From contig CAVXVO010000006.1 of assembly GCA_963765295.1 (NCBI GenBank), positions 1-64,000 of the forward strand: 64,000 bases of DNA, in the 5' to 3' direction. Both the position numbers and the translations under genes were made by a program. The DNA is from PALSA-612 sp963765295 (GTDB lineage: Bacteria > Actinomycetota > Thermoleophilia > Gaiellales > Gaiellaceae). Of the stretch, positions 16,991 to 26,956 are shown piece after piece. Every line of letters starts with the position of its first letter. Position 1 is the stretch's first letter. The notes under the pieces are model-generated. The model did no database searches. It was given only the letters and a program-made list of their open reading frames with translations, and was not told the DNA's origin.

Positions 16991-19005
16991 TCAGCTCTTC
17001 CAGCCGGTGATCGCGATGTAGGCGGCCGTGTTCCCGTTCGGATTCACGACCACGATCGGTGCGAGACAGGACGTGGGCAGCGTCGGCGTCGGCGTCGATC
17101 TCCGCGTCGCCGCTGCTCGAGAGCGGAACCTGCCCGGTTGTCGCCAGCCGTCCTGGAACACGAGCGCGAGGGCGCCGTACGCCGCGGCGACCGAGAGCAG
17201 GTTGAGCAGCGACGGCCTTGGTCGCGATCACGACCGAACGGAACGTCAGCAGCATCAGCAAGAATGCGAACGCGAGCACGAACGCGAACACGAACGGCGC
17301 AGCGTGCGTCATCTGGTCGTTCGAGTCCTTGTGCGCTCGCGGTAGTGCCGGTGACGCCAACGTCGGCACCGTCGATCCTGCCGACAGTCGCGGGAACGAC
17401 CGCTCGGCGCAGCGCTCGAGCAACGCCGTCGAGCGACGTGGCGTCGACGCCGCTCGCCGTGCATCGCGATCGAGACGAGCGCGATCGTGCCGTCGTTCGA
17501 ATATGTCGACGACGGTCGGGGTGGCGAACTGCCCAGTCGCGATCGCTCTGCGCGCTCAGGTCGGCAATCGCTCTCTTGACCGCCGGGTTATGGGCGTCGT
17601 CGGTCTTGACGAGCACCTGGGCGGAGTTCGGCTCGCCGGGAAACGCCTTCCTGCAGCTTGTTGTACGTCTGGATCGACGAGAGGTTCTGCGGGGTACGTG
17701 TCGATGCCGGGCTCCGACGATGTGCAGGTGCAGCGCCGGTGCGGCGAGCGCGAGCAAGAGCCCGCCGGCGACGAGCGATCGAGACGAGCGGGCGGCGCAG
17801 GACGCGATCGAGGATCGCGCTCCACACACGATCTCGCCACGATCCGAGCGGCGCAGCCGGTGCACGAACGGCACGCGCAACCTGTCGACGCTGGTCACCG
17901 AGCGCGACGAGCAGGCGCCGGCAGGACGGTGAGCGAGCCGAGGACCGCGACGGCGACGACGATCATCGTCGCGACGCCGAAGCTCATGAACGTCTTGTCG
18001 CCGGTGAACATCATCCCGGCCATCGCCACCATCACGGTCAGGCCGGAGACGAGCACGGCGCGGCCGGAGGTGGCCGCCGCAGCCTCGAGCGCGCCGCTCG
18101 GACCGCGCCCGCGGCGCGCTCCTCGCGCTCGCGCTTCAGGTAGAAGAGCGAGTAGTCGACGCCGACGGCGAGCCCGATCAGGAGCACGATCACGCCGATG
18201 TCCGGGTCGAGCGGAATCAGGTGGCTCGGGAATCGCGAGCAGGCCCATCGTGGCGAGCACCGCGGTGAGCGCGAGCAGCAGCGGCAGGCCGGCGGCGATC
18301 AAGGCGCCGAACGCGATGACGAGGATCGACGAGCGTCACCGGCACCGAGAACACGCCGGCCTTCTTGAAGTCGCTCACGACGGCACGGTCGATCTGCTTC
18401 TCGGCGTTGACACCGAACTCCTCGATCGCGAATCCCGGGATGCCGTGGCGGCGGCGGCGATCATCGCCTTCTCCACGGGTGCGTCGAGCGTCTTGCGCCT
18501 TCGCGGCGTCGGTCGGTGCGCAGCTCGAACGGTCACGAGCGCCGAATGACGATCCTTCGAGATCCGATCCTCACGGCCGGCACGAACGGTGATGCGAACC
18601 TGCTTCACCTGGCTCAGATCGCGCGACGGTGCGCGGTGACGTCGGCGACCGCGGCCCGGAAGACCGGGTCGTCGACGGTTCGGCTCGTGCTCTGGATCAG
18701 AACGGGATCGCCCTGAGCCTGCTTGAACTCGTCGGCCAGCACGCGCGTTGACGTGACCGGACTCGCCGCTGCCAGACTTCTTCTGGTCGAGCTTCTTCGT
18801 GCCGACGGCGTTGCCGATCATGATCGCGACGGCAACGAACGCGAGCCAGCCGAAGATCGCGGTCTTCTTATGGCTCGCGCTCCAACGACCCATCCGGGCC
18901 GCCAGATTCCTGGAGCGTCGGGACACTGCCAACCGTCGTCTCGACGGTCTGCCGTGCTCGTTCGCGGGCTGCTCCGGGCTCGTTCTGGATGATGCGCGTC
19001 TTCAT
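16991..19005 (-). pseudogene. MMPL/RND-family membrane transporter, many frameshifts and truncated 3' end
   Basis: ATG 19005 (after AGGAGGAGC) begins the head MKTRIIQNEPG. Homologous pieces follow in alternating frames: GRWSASHKKTAIFGWLAF (TM1), PLLLALTAVLATMGLL, SGLTVMVAMAGMMFTGD, then a second half (VAGGLLLALAAPALHLHI, GEPNSAQVLVKTDDAHNP, VVPATVGRIDGADVGVTG, AFVLAFAFLLMLLTFRS). At least eight shifts are needed. The normal C-terminal membrane bundle is absent, and the frame ends in an unrelated NGNTAAYIAITGWKS tail. Intact relatives export lipids or drugs. Confidence 0.75.
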
Positions 19006-19129
19006 GACTGCTCCTCCTGTGGCTGCGGGGACCGACGCAACCTCGCAGCGACGCGGAGCACGAAGAAAGCCGGGGAACAGGCCGTTCGAGGAGGCGGTTT
19101 TCTGGTGTCTCCGCAGGGCGCGTCGCGCG

Positions 19130-19782
19130 TCAGGAGCGCAGGAACATCAGCACCGCCAGAACGCGCCGCGGACTCGCTCCCGGTCGACGGCAGTCCGAGC
19201 TTCCCGAAGATGCTGGAGACGTACTTCTCGACCGCGCGCAGCGTGATCACGAGCTTGTCGGCGATCCCCTGATTCGAGCTGCCCGAAGCCATCAGCTCGA
19301 GAACCTCGCGCTCGCGCGCAGTCAGCTCTCGCGAGCGGATCGTCCGGCCGCTGCCGCGAGAGCAGGGTCGAGACGATGATCGGGTCGAGCGCCGACCCGC
19401 CGCTCGGCGACGCGGCGAACGGCAGCGACGAACTCGTCCACGTCGCTGATCCGGTCCTTCAAGCAGGTAGCCGACACCTTCGGCCGAGTCGGCGAGCAGC
19501 TTCAGGGCAAGGCCGAGTTCGACGTACTGCGAAAGGACGAGCACGCTGACCGACGGATGTCGCGAGCGGATCTCGAGCGCGGCGTGCAGCCCCTCGTCGT
19601 TGTGGGTCGGCGGCAGACGGATGTCGACGATCGCGACGTCGAGGCGCGTAGCTGCGCACCTTCAGGAGCAGATCGTCGGCGCGTGCTGCACTGACGCGAC
19701 GACCTCGAACCCCGCCTCGCTCAAGCAGCCGTGCGAGTCCCTCGCGCAGCAGAACGCTGTCCTCGGCGATCGCTACCCGCAC
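19130..19782 (-). pseudogene. NarL/LuxR-type response regulator, frameshifted
   Basis: GTG 19782 starts VRVAIAEDSVLLREGLARLL, a receiver domain. The frame is lost and regained several times (VLVLSQYVELGLA, AEGVGYLLE). The LuxR-type HTH is clear (LTAREREVLELMASG, VEKYVSSIFGKLGL), and the family-typical end RRVLAVLMFLRS stops at 19130. The gene overlaps the end of the histidine kinase by ten bases, so the pair formed an operon. Confidence 0.75.
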
Positions 19783-21550
19783 GGCATCTCCGCACGAAGA
19801 CGTGTCCCGCCACCGACGGGGCTCCAGACGCGCAGCCGGCCGCCGATGCGCCTCGACACGGTCGGCCAGCCCGCGCAGACCCGAGCCACGCTCGGTGTCG
19901 GCGCCGCCGACGCCGTCGTCGACGATCTCGACGACGACGACACCCGTCCGCGCGACAGACGTCGACGGTCACGGACGTCGCCTGCGCATGCTTGCCGATG
20001 TTGGCGAGGCTCTCCGAGACGACGTAGTACGCGGCCACCTCGATCTGCTCGGGGAGGCGATCCGTCGAGCTCCACCGTCAAGCCGCACAGGCGACCGAGC
20101 GACTGCGCCGCGATCGACTGGAAAGCGACCTCGAGACCATGCCCGCTCAGGACGGCCGGGTGGAAGCCACGCGCCACCGCGCGAAGCTCGTCGAGCGAAA
20201 CCGCGATCTCACGGCGCGCCTCCTCGAGACGCGTGGCCGCCGCGGGATCGTCCGTCGACTTGCTTCTCGAGCAGGCTCAGCTCGAGTGAGAGCGCGATCA
20301 GCCGCTGCTGGGCACCGTCGTGGAGGTTACGCTCCAGTCGCTGCCGCTCATGCTGGCCCGGCCTCGAGCACACGCGCGCGCGAGATCCCTTCAGCTCTTC
20401 GCAGATGCGCTTGCTGCTCGGCCTGCAGGCGACCGTTCTCGAGCGCGATTCCGGCCGCCGCACCAACCGCGGCGAGCAGCTCGGGCTCGTCCAGCAGCTC
20501 CGGGTCGTGCAGAAGCACGGCCATGCTGCGCGCCGTCACGTTCGATCAGCGTCGTCGCCCTGCCGCTCCCCTCCTCGGGCAGCTCCACGCCGCCTGCCAT
20601 CGAGATCCGCCCAGGTCTCGAACTCGGGCAGCCAGTAAGCGAGCGTGACGGAGGGATCGCGCAAGGCTCGCGCCAGGGCGTCCCGGAGGCCTCCCGGCGA
20701 CGGGTTCGCACGCAGCTCGACGAACAGGCCTCCCACCGATGACCGGGCAAGACGCGCGTCGAGGAGTCCGATCAAGAAGGCGAACGGAGAGATCCCGATC
20801 ACGATCAGGGTGGCTCGCTGGATCTCCTGGAATGCGGGGCCTTGGAATGCGCCGAACACGAACAGGACGGCGATCATCACAAGGCCGAGCGCGAACGACT
20901 CGATCAGCAGCGCGACCGGCCGGCGAAGCGGCCGGCCGGTATGTCGCCGCCGGGCGGCCAGAAGGCCCAGGCCAGCCACGCACGTCACGCTGATCCACAG
21001 CAATTGGATCTGCTCGACCGTATGGGCGGTGTCCGGCTCCTTCGAGATCTCGAGCAGGTTCTGGGGTCCGACGCCGCCCAGCGACATCTTTGACGAGCTG
21101 AAGACCGATCGCCGCCACCCATCCGGCAGCCACCAGCCCCCGTTCGAGGTCAGATTTCAAGCGCCCGTCCGGAAAGGCCAGATAGACGTGCAGGAAGAGC
21201 ACGACCGGCAAGACGTCGAAGATCATCCCGAACGTGTGCGGACCGGCGTAGCGGGCGAAGGCCAGCGCCGAAAGACCGGTGGCGAAGCCGCCGGCCACCA
21301 TCAGCACGCCCAGGCGGCTGGCGGGCCGGCGCCACCACGCAACGAGACCCGCCGCGATGTACGGGAGGCTGATCCACTCCAGCAGCGCGACCTGGACGTT
21401 GCTCACGCCGTCGTTCGTCAGCCCGAGAGCGATCGAGCCTGCTGCCGTCGCGAGACCAGCCACTGCGACGGCACGCAGCACCGACAGCCTCGGCGGGTCA
21501 CGCGCGGCGCCGATGTCCGCGGCGACCGGTACTGCGTAGGGGGTAGCCAT
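19773..21550 (-). pseudogene. Membrane sensor histidine kinase (NarX/DesK-like), frameshifted
   Basis: The N-terminal 165 residues from ATG 21550 are intact with several membrane segments (ISLPYIAAGLVAWWRR, VLPVVLFLHVYLAFPDGR). After a shift near 21090 the frame resumes (LLWISVTCVAGLGLLAA). Later pieces include a GAF-like stretch (SMAVLLHDPELLDEP), the phosphoacceptor motif QRLERNLHDGAQQRL and the ATPase end SPVGGGTRLRAEMPCG. At least five shifts are required. It is the partner of the regulator at 19130-19782. Confidence 0.75.
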
Positions 21551-21574
21551 GCCTGCCTGCCCACTCCGTTCTGA

Positions 21575-21934
21575 TCAGCCGTTCCCGCTAGAGACGGGAC
21601 CTCTGCAGGCGCAACAGCTGCTGATCGGACGAAGCGGTGAAAGGAAGCGTCTCTGGCGCGGAAGAATACCGCTGAGAAGCTCCGCCCTCTGCCCGCGCAG
21701 GCGATGGCTCCGCTTGACCATCGCGCGTAGCGTCTCCCGTACAGGGTCGATGTCTCCGGCGGGAAGGCTCTGCAGACACGCGAGCGCCAACTGCACATCG
21801 TCGAGCGTCAACGACCCGCACTCCGACAGCAGCACGCTCAGCCACCGGACCGCCGCTGGCTCGAATCGGTCCGACCGCTCGACCGCAAGCAGCGCGCAGT
21901 AGTCGAGCGCGTCCAACAAGCCGACACGGCCCAT
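21575..21934 (-). CDS. Conserved small protein of unknown family (LTLDDxQLALACL motif)
   Basis: The protein has up to 119 residues starting at ATG 21934 (MGRVGLLDALD). The conserved part is SLTLDDVQLALACLQSLPAGDIDPVR, followed by a basic end KRSHRLRGQ. A second, damaged copy of that core lies at 28386-28545, and a related head (IGRIGLWETLD) at 22250-22300. It is predicted to be soluble and helical. The extra 35 residues after RGQ are absent from the other copy and may be read-through of a lost stop. Function unknown. Confidence 0.5.
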   Translation of the reverse strand: MGRVGLLDALDYCALLAVERSDRFEPAAVRWLSVLLSECGSLTLDDVQLALACLQSLPAGDIDPVRETLRAMVKRSHRLRGQRAELLSGILPRQRRFLSPLRPISSCCACRGPVSSGNG

Positions 21935-22108
21935 TTCCGCATCGCCAACTCCGCCTGCATGACACTGCGAGTCTCGAGCGAGCGTCTGAAGCTTGTATGG
22001 GCGGCGTCGTGAGAAGTGCCCTGCGACGTCATGCAACAGGGTAACGAACAGGTGTTCGTGGTGACCGGCTCGAGGGGCTGCCGGGGTTAGTGAATCAAGC
22101 CAGCCGGG

Positions 22109-22300
22109 TTAAGGCCTGTTGCCGCTCACCACGAAGCCACAAACGCCGGCGACGAGTCGACCGGCGGCGGCGTCCTCGCGAAGTTCGGCCAGCCAGGTAT
22201 CGGCGTGAGTACGCGTCAGCTTTGCGACCAGTTCGCGGACCGCTTCGGTCGGCCTGAGGCGCTCCTCGACGACATCGAGTGTCTCCCACAAGCCGATGCG
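22109..22300 (-). pseudogene. Fragment starting IGRIGLWETLD, related to the LTLDD family head
   Basis: About 63 residues (LWETLDVVEERLRPTEAV, THADTWLAELREDAAAG) end at TGA 22109. The first ten residues resemble the start of the neighbouring small gene at 21575-21934. There is no start codon of its own: it is joined upstream to the 121-bp repeat at 22301. I treat it as one piece of a recombined mosaic. Confidence 0.35.
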
Positions 22301-22421
22301 CCCGATCGGCAAGTGCCCGAGTACGCAGATGATCCTTGCGTCAACCCGTGCTGGGACGCGTTCCCTTCTTGTACTTCGCCCGGTCGACCGGTTGCAGAAC
22401 CCATCGCCAGTTTCCGTTGAG
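22301..22421 (-). repeat. 121-bp repeat, copy 1 (3' end of the lipoprotein gene at 43.9 kb)
   Basis: These 121 bases match 43857-43977 with only about five mismatches, in direct orientation. In the intact copy they cover the last 27 codons and 40 bases after the stop of the lipoprotein gene (WRWVLQPVDRAKYKKG). Here the piece is fused to unrelated fragments on both sides, which shows recombination rather than gene duplication. Confidence 0.8.
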
Positions 22422-22640
22422 ACTCGACGCCCGTTGCCGACAGGACGCGCATGTCCTGTGCCTGGATGCGGCCCTCCGCCAGCAGCGCGGTCTTGCCCAG
22501 TCCCGGATCCCGACGACGACCAGCGTTCCACTGCGCCCGCGCCGCGCCTCGTCGAGAGGCGCGATGATGCGCCCAAGCTCCTCTTGCCGTCCGACGAGCA
22601 CGTCCCGAACGTACTTCAGCGGCGCGACTAGGGAAATACC
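22422..22640 (-). pseudogene. N-terminal fragment of a LuxR-family ATPase (STAND) regulator
   Basis: Reading from about 22630: VLVGRQEELGRIIAPLDEA is the opening of AAA/STAND-type LuxR regulators. A frameshift lies inside the P-loop region (GTLVVVG in one frame, DPGLGKTALLAE in the next). After VLSATGVESQ the sequence switches to the 121-bp repeat. Only about 70 residues of a protein normally near 900 residues remain. Confidence 0.6.
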
Positions 22641-22679
22641 CGATTGCGCTGGACGCGGCCGCGGAGCACACTCGGCGCC

Positions 22680-23177
22680 ATGCACCACCTTGCCTTCTCG
22701 ATGGAGTTCCGCGGCCGCTCGACCCGGCTGTCTCCCGGTGTGCTGACCGCGCGAGCGACGGCGTCGAGCTCGGCGCTCGTCACCCAGGTGCGCTCCGACG
22801 GCGTGCACGGGCGACTCGAGCCGAGCGAGGGCGACGAGGCGCATCTCGAGTGCCGTCTCACCTTCCTCGACCACGAACGCTTCGAAGAGGTCGGGACGAT
22901 CAGCTTCGGCAACGGCAACGCGCTCCGCTTCCGCACGGTCGGTGAAGGCAACTTGTCCGCTTCCGAACGGCCGGGCCTGAGCCACGGAGCTTCCACGTGG
23001 AAGGTCGACGGGGGCGCAGGAACGTTCGCCGGGGCGACGGGCCGGATCGTCTCCAACTTCCTGCTCTCGGACACCGGCGAGCTGATTGATCACCACCTCG
23101 GCGTGCTCTTCATGGCCGAGAGCGAGACGTCCGCCGGCAGGCACTCCTCGGCATTCGACAAGAAAGGAAGACGATGA
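22680..23177 (+). CDS. Conserved protein with a beta-barrel-like fold, first gene of the NHL/PKD operon
   Basis: The protein has 165 residues with no signal peptide. It is rich in short strands (ECRLTFLDHERFEEVGTISFG, ALRFRTVGEGNL) with a GGAGTFAGATGRIVS turn like that in calycin, dirigent or allene-oxide-cyclase-type barrels. It may bind a small ligand. Its stop overlaps the next start (ATGA at 23174), so it is translated together with the NHL-repeat protein. Confidence 0.65.
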   Translation: MHHLAFSMEFRGRSTRLSPGVLTARATASSSALVTQVRSDGVHGRLEPSEGDEAHLECRLTFLDHERFEEVGTISFGNGNALRFRTVGEGNLSASERPGLSHGASTWKVDGGAGTFAGATGRIVSNFLLSDTGELIDHHLGVLFMAESETSAGRHSSAFDKKGRR

Positions 23178-24772
23178 CACGCCTCACCCGGATCTCCTTC
23201 TCGCTCGCGGTGGCTGCCGCGTCGCTCGCGACGGCGGTGGCGGTCGCCGTCCCGGGCGCGCTGGGCGTATCCGGAACCGACACGATCGTGACCGTCGTCG
23301 GCAACGGGACCGCCGGCCACACGGGCGACGGGGGACAGGCCACCCTGGCGTCGATCGACGAACCGGCCGCGGTGGCGGTCGGTCCCGACGGTGACCTGTA
23401 CATCGCCGACTTCGACGACAACACCGTGCGGAAGCTGAGCAACGGGGTCCTGACGACGGTGGCCGGCACCGGGGAGCGCGGCTTCAGCGGAGACGGCGGC
23501 CCGGCCGTCCAGGCTCAGCTGGCCGCTCCGGGAGGCGTCGCCGTCGACGCCCAGGGAACGCTCTATATCTCCGACACCCGCAACCAGCGAATCCGCGAGG
23601 TCAAGGACGGGACGATTTCGACGATCGCGGGAAACGGCAAGGCCGGGTTCAACGGCGACGACATTGCGGCCACGTCGGCCGAATTCATCGGCCCCTTGGG
23701 TCTCGCGGTCGACGCGGACGACAACCTGTACGTCGCGGACACTGGGAACAACCGTGTCCGGAAGATCACCGGAGGGACGATCACGACGGTCGCGGGCGAC
23801 GGCATCGACGCTTTCGGCGGAGACGGAGGGCCGGCCACGAGCGCACAACTCGGGGGCCCGTACGACGTCGCCGTGGACGCCGAGGGCAACCTGTACATCG
23901 CCGACGAACACGACGGCCGCATCCGGAAGGTGAGCGGCGGGGTGATTACGACGGTTGCCGCGGCGAGCGATAGCGAACCGTCGGGGGTCGCCGTCGACCC
24001 TCAGGGCAACCTCTACATCGCGGATTTCATCAGGAACGTCGTCCGCAAGCTGAGCGGCGGGGAGCTCACGACGGTCGCCGGGACGGGCACCGCGGGATTC
24101 TCGGGCGACGGAGGTCAGGCGACGTCGGCCCAGCTCGGCGGACCATCTGACGTCGCGGTCGACCGGCGCGGCGACGTCTTCGTCGCTGACAACCACAACC
24201 ACCGGATCCGGGAGATCGTCAACAAGCCTCCGACGGCGTCGTTCACCGCCTCACCGGCGGGCGGCGCAGCGCTGACCGTCGCTTTCGACGCCTCGGCCTC
24301 GTCGGACCCGGACGGCCAGGTCGCGAAGGTCGTCTGGGACTTCGGCGACGGCGCGACCGCGGGGGCGCCGAAGACGAGCCACACGTACACCAGAGCCGGG
24401 TCGTACAGGGTCGAGCTGACGGTGACCGACGACGGCGGTGCAATGGCCGGCATGACGCGAACCCTCACGGTGAAGGCCCCGACGCTGGCGGCAAGCGGGT
24501 TCGCCGTCGGCAGGGCGCAGGCCGGAAAGCCGTTCACCGTGGCGTTCACAGTCAAGCGCGCCGGCAAGGGCGTCGCGGGGTCGCTGTCGTGCGGGGCGAG
24601 ATTGAACGGCAACGCGCTCGGCGCCTCGCATCGTTCGACGTCGTCGAACGGGAGGGCGAGCTGCACCTGGAACCTGCCCAGGTCGTCGAGAGGCGGGCGT
24701 CTCACCGGCTCGATCTCGGAGACGTCCAGGGGCGCGAAGGTCAGCCGCTCGTTCTCGGTACGGGTCGCCTGA
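23174..24772 (+). CDS. Secreted NHL-repeat beta-propeller protein with a PKD domain (copy 1)
   Basis: The protein has 532 residues. A signal peptide is followed by about six NHL repeats (pattern PxGVAVDxxGNLYIADxxNxRIRKV...TVAGxGxxGFSGDGGxATxAQL), forming a beta-propeller. A PKD domain follows near 350-430 (VVWDFGDGATAG, GSYRVELTVTD), and a C-terminal beta domain of about 90 residues has two cysteines (SLSCGAR, ASCTWN). Such proteins are exported and bind partners or carbohydrates at the surface. The paralogue follows immediately. ATG start after GGAAG. Confidence 0.85.
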   Translation: MTRLTRISFSLAVAAASLATAVAVAVPGALGVSGTDTIVTVVGNGTAGHTGDGGQATLASIDEPAAVAVGPDGDLYIADFDDNTVRKLSNGVLTTVAGTGERGFSGDGGPAVQAQLAAPGGVAVDAQGTLYISDTRNQRIREVKDGTISTIAGNGKAGFNGDDIAATSAEFIGPLGLAVDADDNLYVADTGNNRVRKITGGTITTVAGDGIDAFGGDGGPATSAQLGGPYDVAVDAEGNLYIADEHDGRIRKVSGGVITTVAAASDSEPSGVAVDPQGNLYIADFIRNVVRKLSGGELTTVAGTGTAGFSGDGGQATSAQLGGPSDVAVDRRGDVFVADNHNHRIREIVNKPPTASFTASPAGGAALTVAFDASASSDPDGQVAKVVWDFGDGATAGAPKTSHTYTRAGSYRVELTVTDDGGAMAGMTRTLTVKAPTLAASGFAVGRAQAGKPFTVAFTVKRAGKGVAGSLSCGARLNGNALGASHRSTSSNGRASCTWNLPRSSRGGRLTGSISETSRGAKVSRSFSVRVA

Positions 24773-24803
24773 GCGGATCCATTCTCTGGAGGGAGGAAAC
24801 GAC

Positions 24804-26471
24804 GTGACTCGACTCATCCGCATCGCCCCGCTCGTCGTGGCCGCCGCAGCGCTCGCAAGCCTGGTGGCGACGGTTGCCGCCGTCCCGGGCGCGCTGGCCG
24901 TGTCGGGAAGCAACACGATCTTGACCATCGCGGGGAACGGGACGGCGGGAGCCGTCGGTGACGGCGGCCAGGCGACGTCCGCACAGCTGAACCTGCCGTT
25001 GGGGGTGGCCGTCGACGGGCAGGGGAACGTGTACGTGGCCGACTGCAAGAACAGCACGGTCCGCGAGGTGAGCAACGGCCTGATCCGGACGGTGGCGGGG
25101 TCGGGTGTGAAGGGGTACTCGGGTGACGGTGGTCAGGCGACGTCGGCGCAGTTCGATTGCCCGGCCGGCGTCGCGGTCGACGCGCAGGGCGACCTGTACG
25201 TCTCGGATGCGAACCGCGTGCGCGAGGTGAGCAACGGGATCGTCCGCACGGTCGCGGGGACGGGCGCGCTCGGGTTCTCGGGTGACGGCGGGCAGGCGAC
25301 GGCGGCGCAGCTCGACTACCCGCAAGCGCTCAGCGTCGACGCGCAGGGGAACCTGTACATCGCCGACGCGTTCAACCACCGGATCCGCAAGGTGACCGCG
25401 GGCGGCACGATCACGACCGTGGCCGGCACCGGCACGGTCGGCTTCTCCGGTGACGGCGGGCAGGCCGCCGCCGCGCAGCTCGCTTATCCATACGACGTGG
25501 CCGTCGACGCGCAGGGAAACCTGTACATCGCCGACAGCGCCAACGGGCGGATCCGCAAGGTGACGACCGACGGCACGATCACCACGGTCGCCGGCAACGG
25601 GACGCTGGGATTCTCGGGCGACGGCGGCGCGGCGACCTCGGCGCAGCTCTCCGTCTCTTCTTACGGCGTCGCGGTCGACGCGCAGGGGAACCTGTACATC
25701 GCCGACACGTTCAACCACCGGATCCGCAAGGTGACCGCGGGCGGCACGATCACGACGATCGCCGGAGGCGCGACGAAGGGTTCGTCGGGCGACGGGGGGC
25801 CGGCCTCGTCCGCTCTCCTCTCCAGCCCCTACTTCATCGCCGTCGACCAGCGGGGCAACGTCTACTTCTCCGATTCCGGCAACAACCGCCTCCGCGAGAT
25901 CGTGAACAAACCCCCGGTGGCGTCGTTCACCGTGTCGACGACGAGCGGCCGCGCGCCGCTGGCCGTGAGCTTCGACGGCTCGGCGTCGACGGACCCGGAC
26001 GGGCGACTCTCCGTCTACGCGTGGGACTTCGGCGACGGCGCGAAGGCCCTCGGGCCCACCGCCACGCACACCTACGCGACGGCGGGCACCTACACGGCGA
26101 CCTTGACTGCGACGGACGACTCGGGCGCCGCGGGCGGCACGTCGAAGACGATCACCGTCACCGCGCCGACGGCGCCGCCCAAGCTGACCGTGACCTCGTA
26201 CACGATCGGCCGTGCGCACGCCGGCGGGTCGTTCACGGTCTCGATGCTCGTCAAGAGCTCCGGCAAGCGAGTCAGGGGGGCGCTCGCGTGCACGGCGAAG
26301 CTGAACGGCAAGACCCTGCCGGTGTCGCGTAAAGGAGTCGCAGGTAACGGCAACGCGAGCTGCACCTGGAGCCTGCCGCGTTCCGCCGCGGGAGCCCAGC
26401 TCGCCGGCTCCATCTCGGAGACCTACAAGGGCGCGAAGGCAACCCGCTCGTTCTCGGTCCGAACTTCCTGA
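24804..26471 (+). CDS. Secreted NHL-repeat beta-propeller protein with a PKD domain (copy 2)
   Basis: The protein has 555 residues with the same layout as the gene before it: signal peptide, six NHL repeats (AVDAQGNLYIAD recurring), a PKD domain (VYAWDFGDGAKAL) and the same C-terminal beta domain ending TRSFSVRTS. The GTG start follows a GGAGGGAGG site 31 bases after the previous stop. The N-terminal repeats are more alike within this copy than between copies, suggesting internal repeat expansion after duplication. Confidence 0.85.
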   Translation: MTRLIRIAPLVVAAAALASLVATVAAVPGALAVSGSNTILTIAGNGTAGAVGDGGQATSAQLNLPLGVAVDGQGNVYVADCKNSTVREVSNGLIRTVAGSGVKGYSGDGGQATSAQFDCPAGVAVDAQGDLYVSDANRVREVSNGIVRTVAGTGALGFSGDGGQATAAQLDYPQALSVDAQGNLYIADAFNHRIRKVTAGGTITTVAGTGTVGFSGDGGQAAAAQLAYPYDVAVDAQGNLYIADSANGRIRKVTTDGTITTVAGNGTLGFSGDGGAATSAQLSVSSYGVAVDAQGNLYIADTFNHRIRKVTAGGTITTIAGGATKGSSGDGGPASSALLSSPYFIAVDQRGNVYFSDSGNNRLREIVNKPPVASFTVSTTSGRAPLAVSFDGSASTDPDGRLSVYAWDFGDGAKALGPTATHTYATAGTYTATLTATDDSGAAGGTSKTITVTAPTAPPKLTVTSYTIGRAHAGGSFTVSMLVKSSGKRVRGALACTAKLNGKTLPVSRKGVAGNGNASCTWSLPRSAAGAQLAGSISETYKGAKATRSFSVRTS

Positions 26472-26499
26472 CCGACGACTGAACCGAAAGGAGACCAAG

Positions 26500-26613
26500 A
26501 TGCGCACGATCATTCGCTTTCGTCCCTCGCCGGCTGCGGCGACGCGAATCGCCGCCGCAGCCTGGCTCGAAATCAGGCTCGAGCAGCCGCCAGGACCGGA
26601 ACAGGGCTCTTGA
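26500..26613 (+). CDS. Small ORF (37 aa) downstream of the NHL genes
   Basis: ATG 26500 follows a strong AAAGGAG site at good spacing, 28 bases after the NHL gene stop. The product (MRTIIRFRPSPAAATRIAAA...) has no recognisable domain. Its opening resembles the MTRLIRI starts of the two preceding genes, so it may be the cut-off head of a third copy or a genuine small protein. Confidence 0.4.
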   Translation: MRTIIRFRPSPAAATRIAAAAWLEIRLEQPPGPEQGS

Positions 26614-26830
26614 TACGCGGCCGGCGTGACGGGCTGCACCCCGTCACGCTCCAGCGGCGCCACCCGAAGGTTGGAATTCGTACCTGAACGCTGTGGTGGG
26701 CCTGAGAGGACAGTTCTCAAACCTCTCCGACTCCCCCTCAGATCTCTTCCCTCATTCTCTCACGGCTCTCGACGAGGGCCAAGAGCTACCAGGGGTGGCG
26801 ACAACGCTCGGTTGGTCCGACGGGCGCTGC
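26614..26830. other. No gene identified
   Basis: Open frame continues into the HTH fragment that follows, but this part has no family pattern. Confidence 0.3.
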
Positions 26831-26955
26831 GAGTACGGCACTGTAAGTCGTGCCATCCTCAGAGTGCTGGAAGAGGCTGACGGAGAGTTGTCAGTGAGGG
26901 ATATCCAGGCGGGGGTGGAGCGGCTCCTCCACGGCTCTGTCAAATCGCGGGCTCA
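26831..26955 (+). pseudogene. HTH-domain fragment
   Basis: About 40 residues (YGTVSRAILRVLEEADGE, LSVRDIQAGVERLLHG, VKSR) match the first helices of a winged-helix domain family found beside mobile DNA in actinobacteria, where VRDI and VERLL are typical. The recognition helix is lost where the sequence joins the oxidoreductase fragment at about 26957. Confidence 0.4.
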
Positions 26956-26956
26956 C

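Noticed and set aside
23174..26471. NHL repeats as DNA-level tandem repeats or a phase-variable locus
   Set aside because: The repeats are about 55 codons, diverged, and kept in frame; they are ordinary protein repeats.
23090..26720. Long minus-strand open frames opposite the NHL genes
   Set aside because: They are shadows of GC-rich repeats; the plus strand has signal peptides, NHL and PKD motifs and ribosome binding sites.
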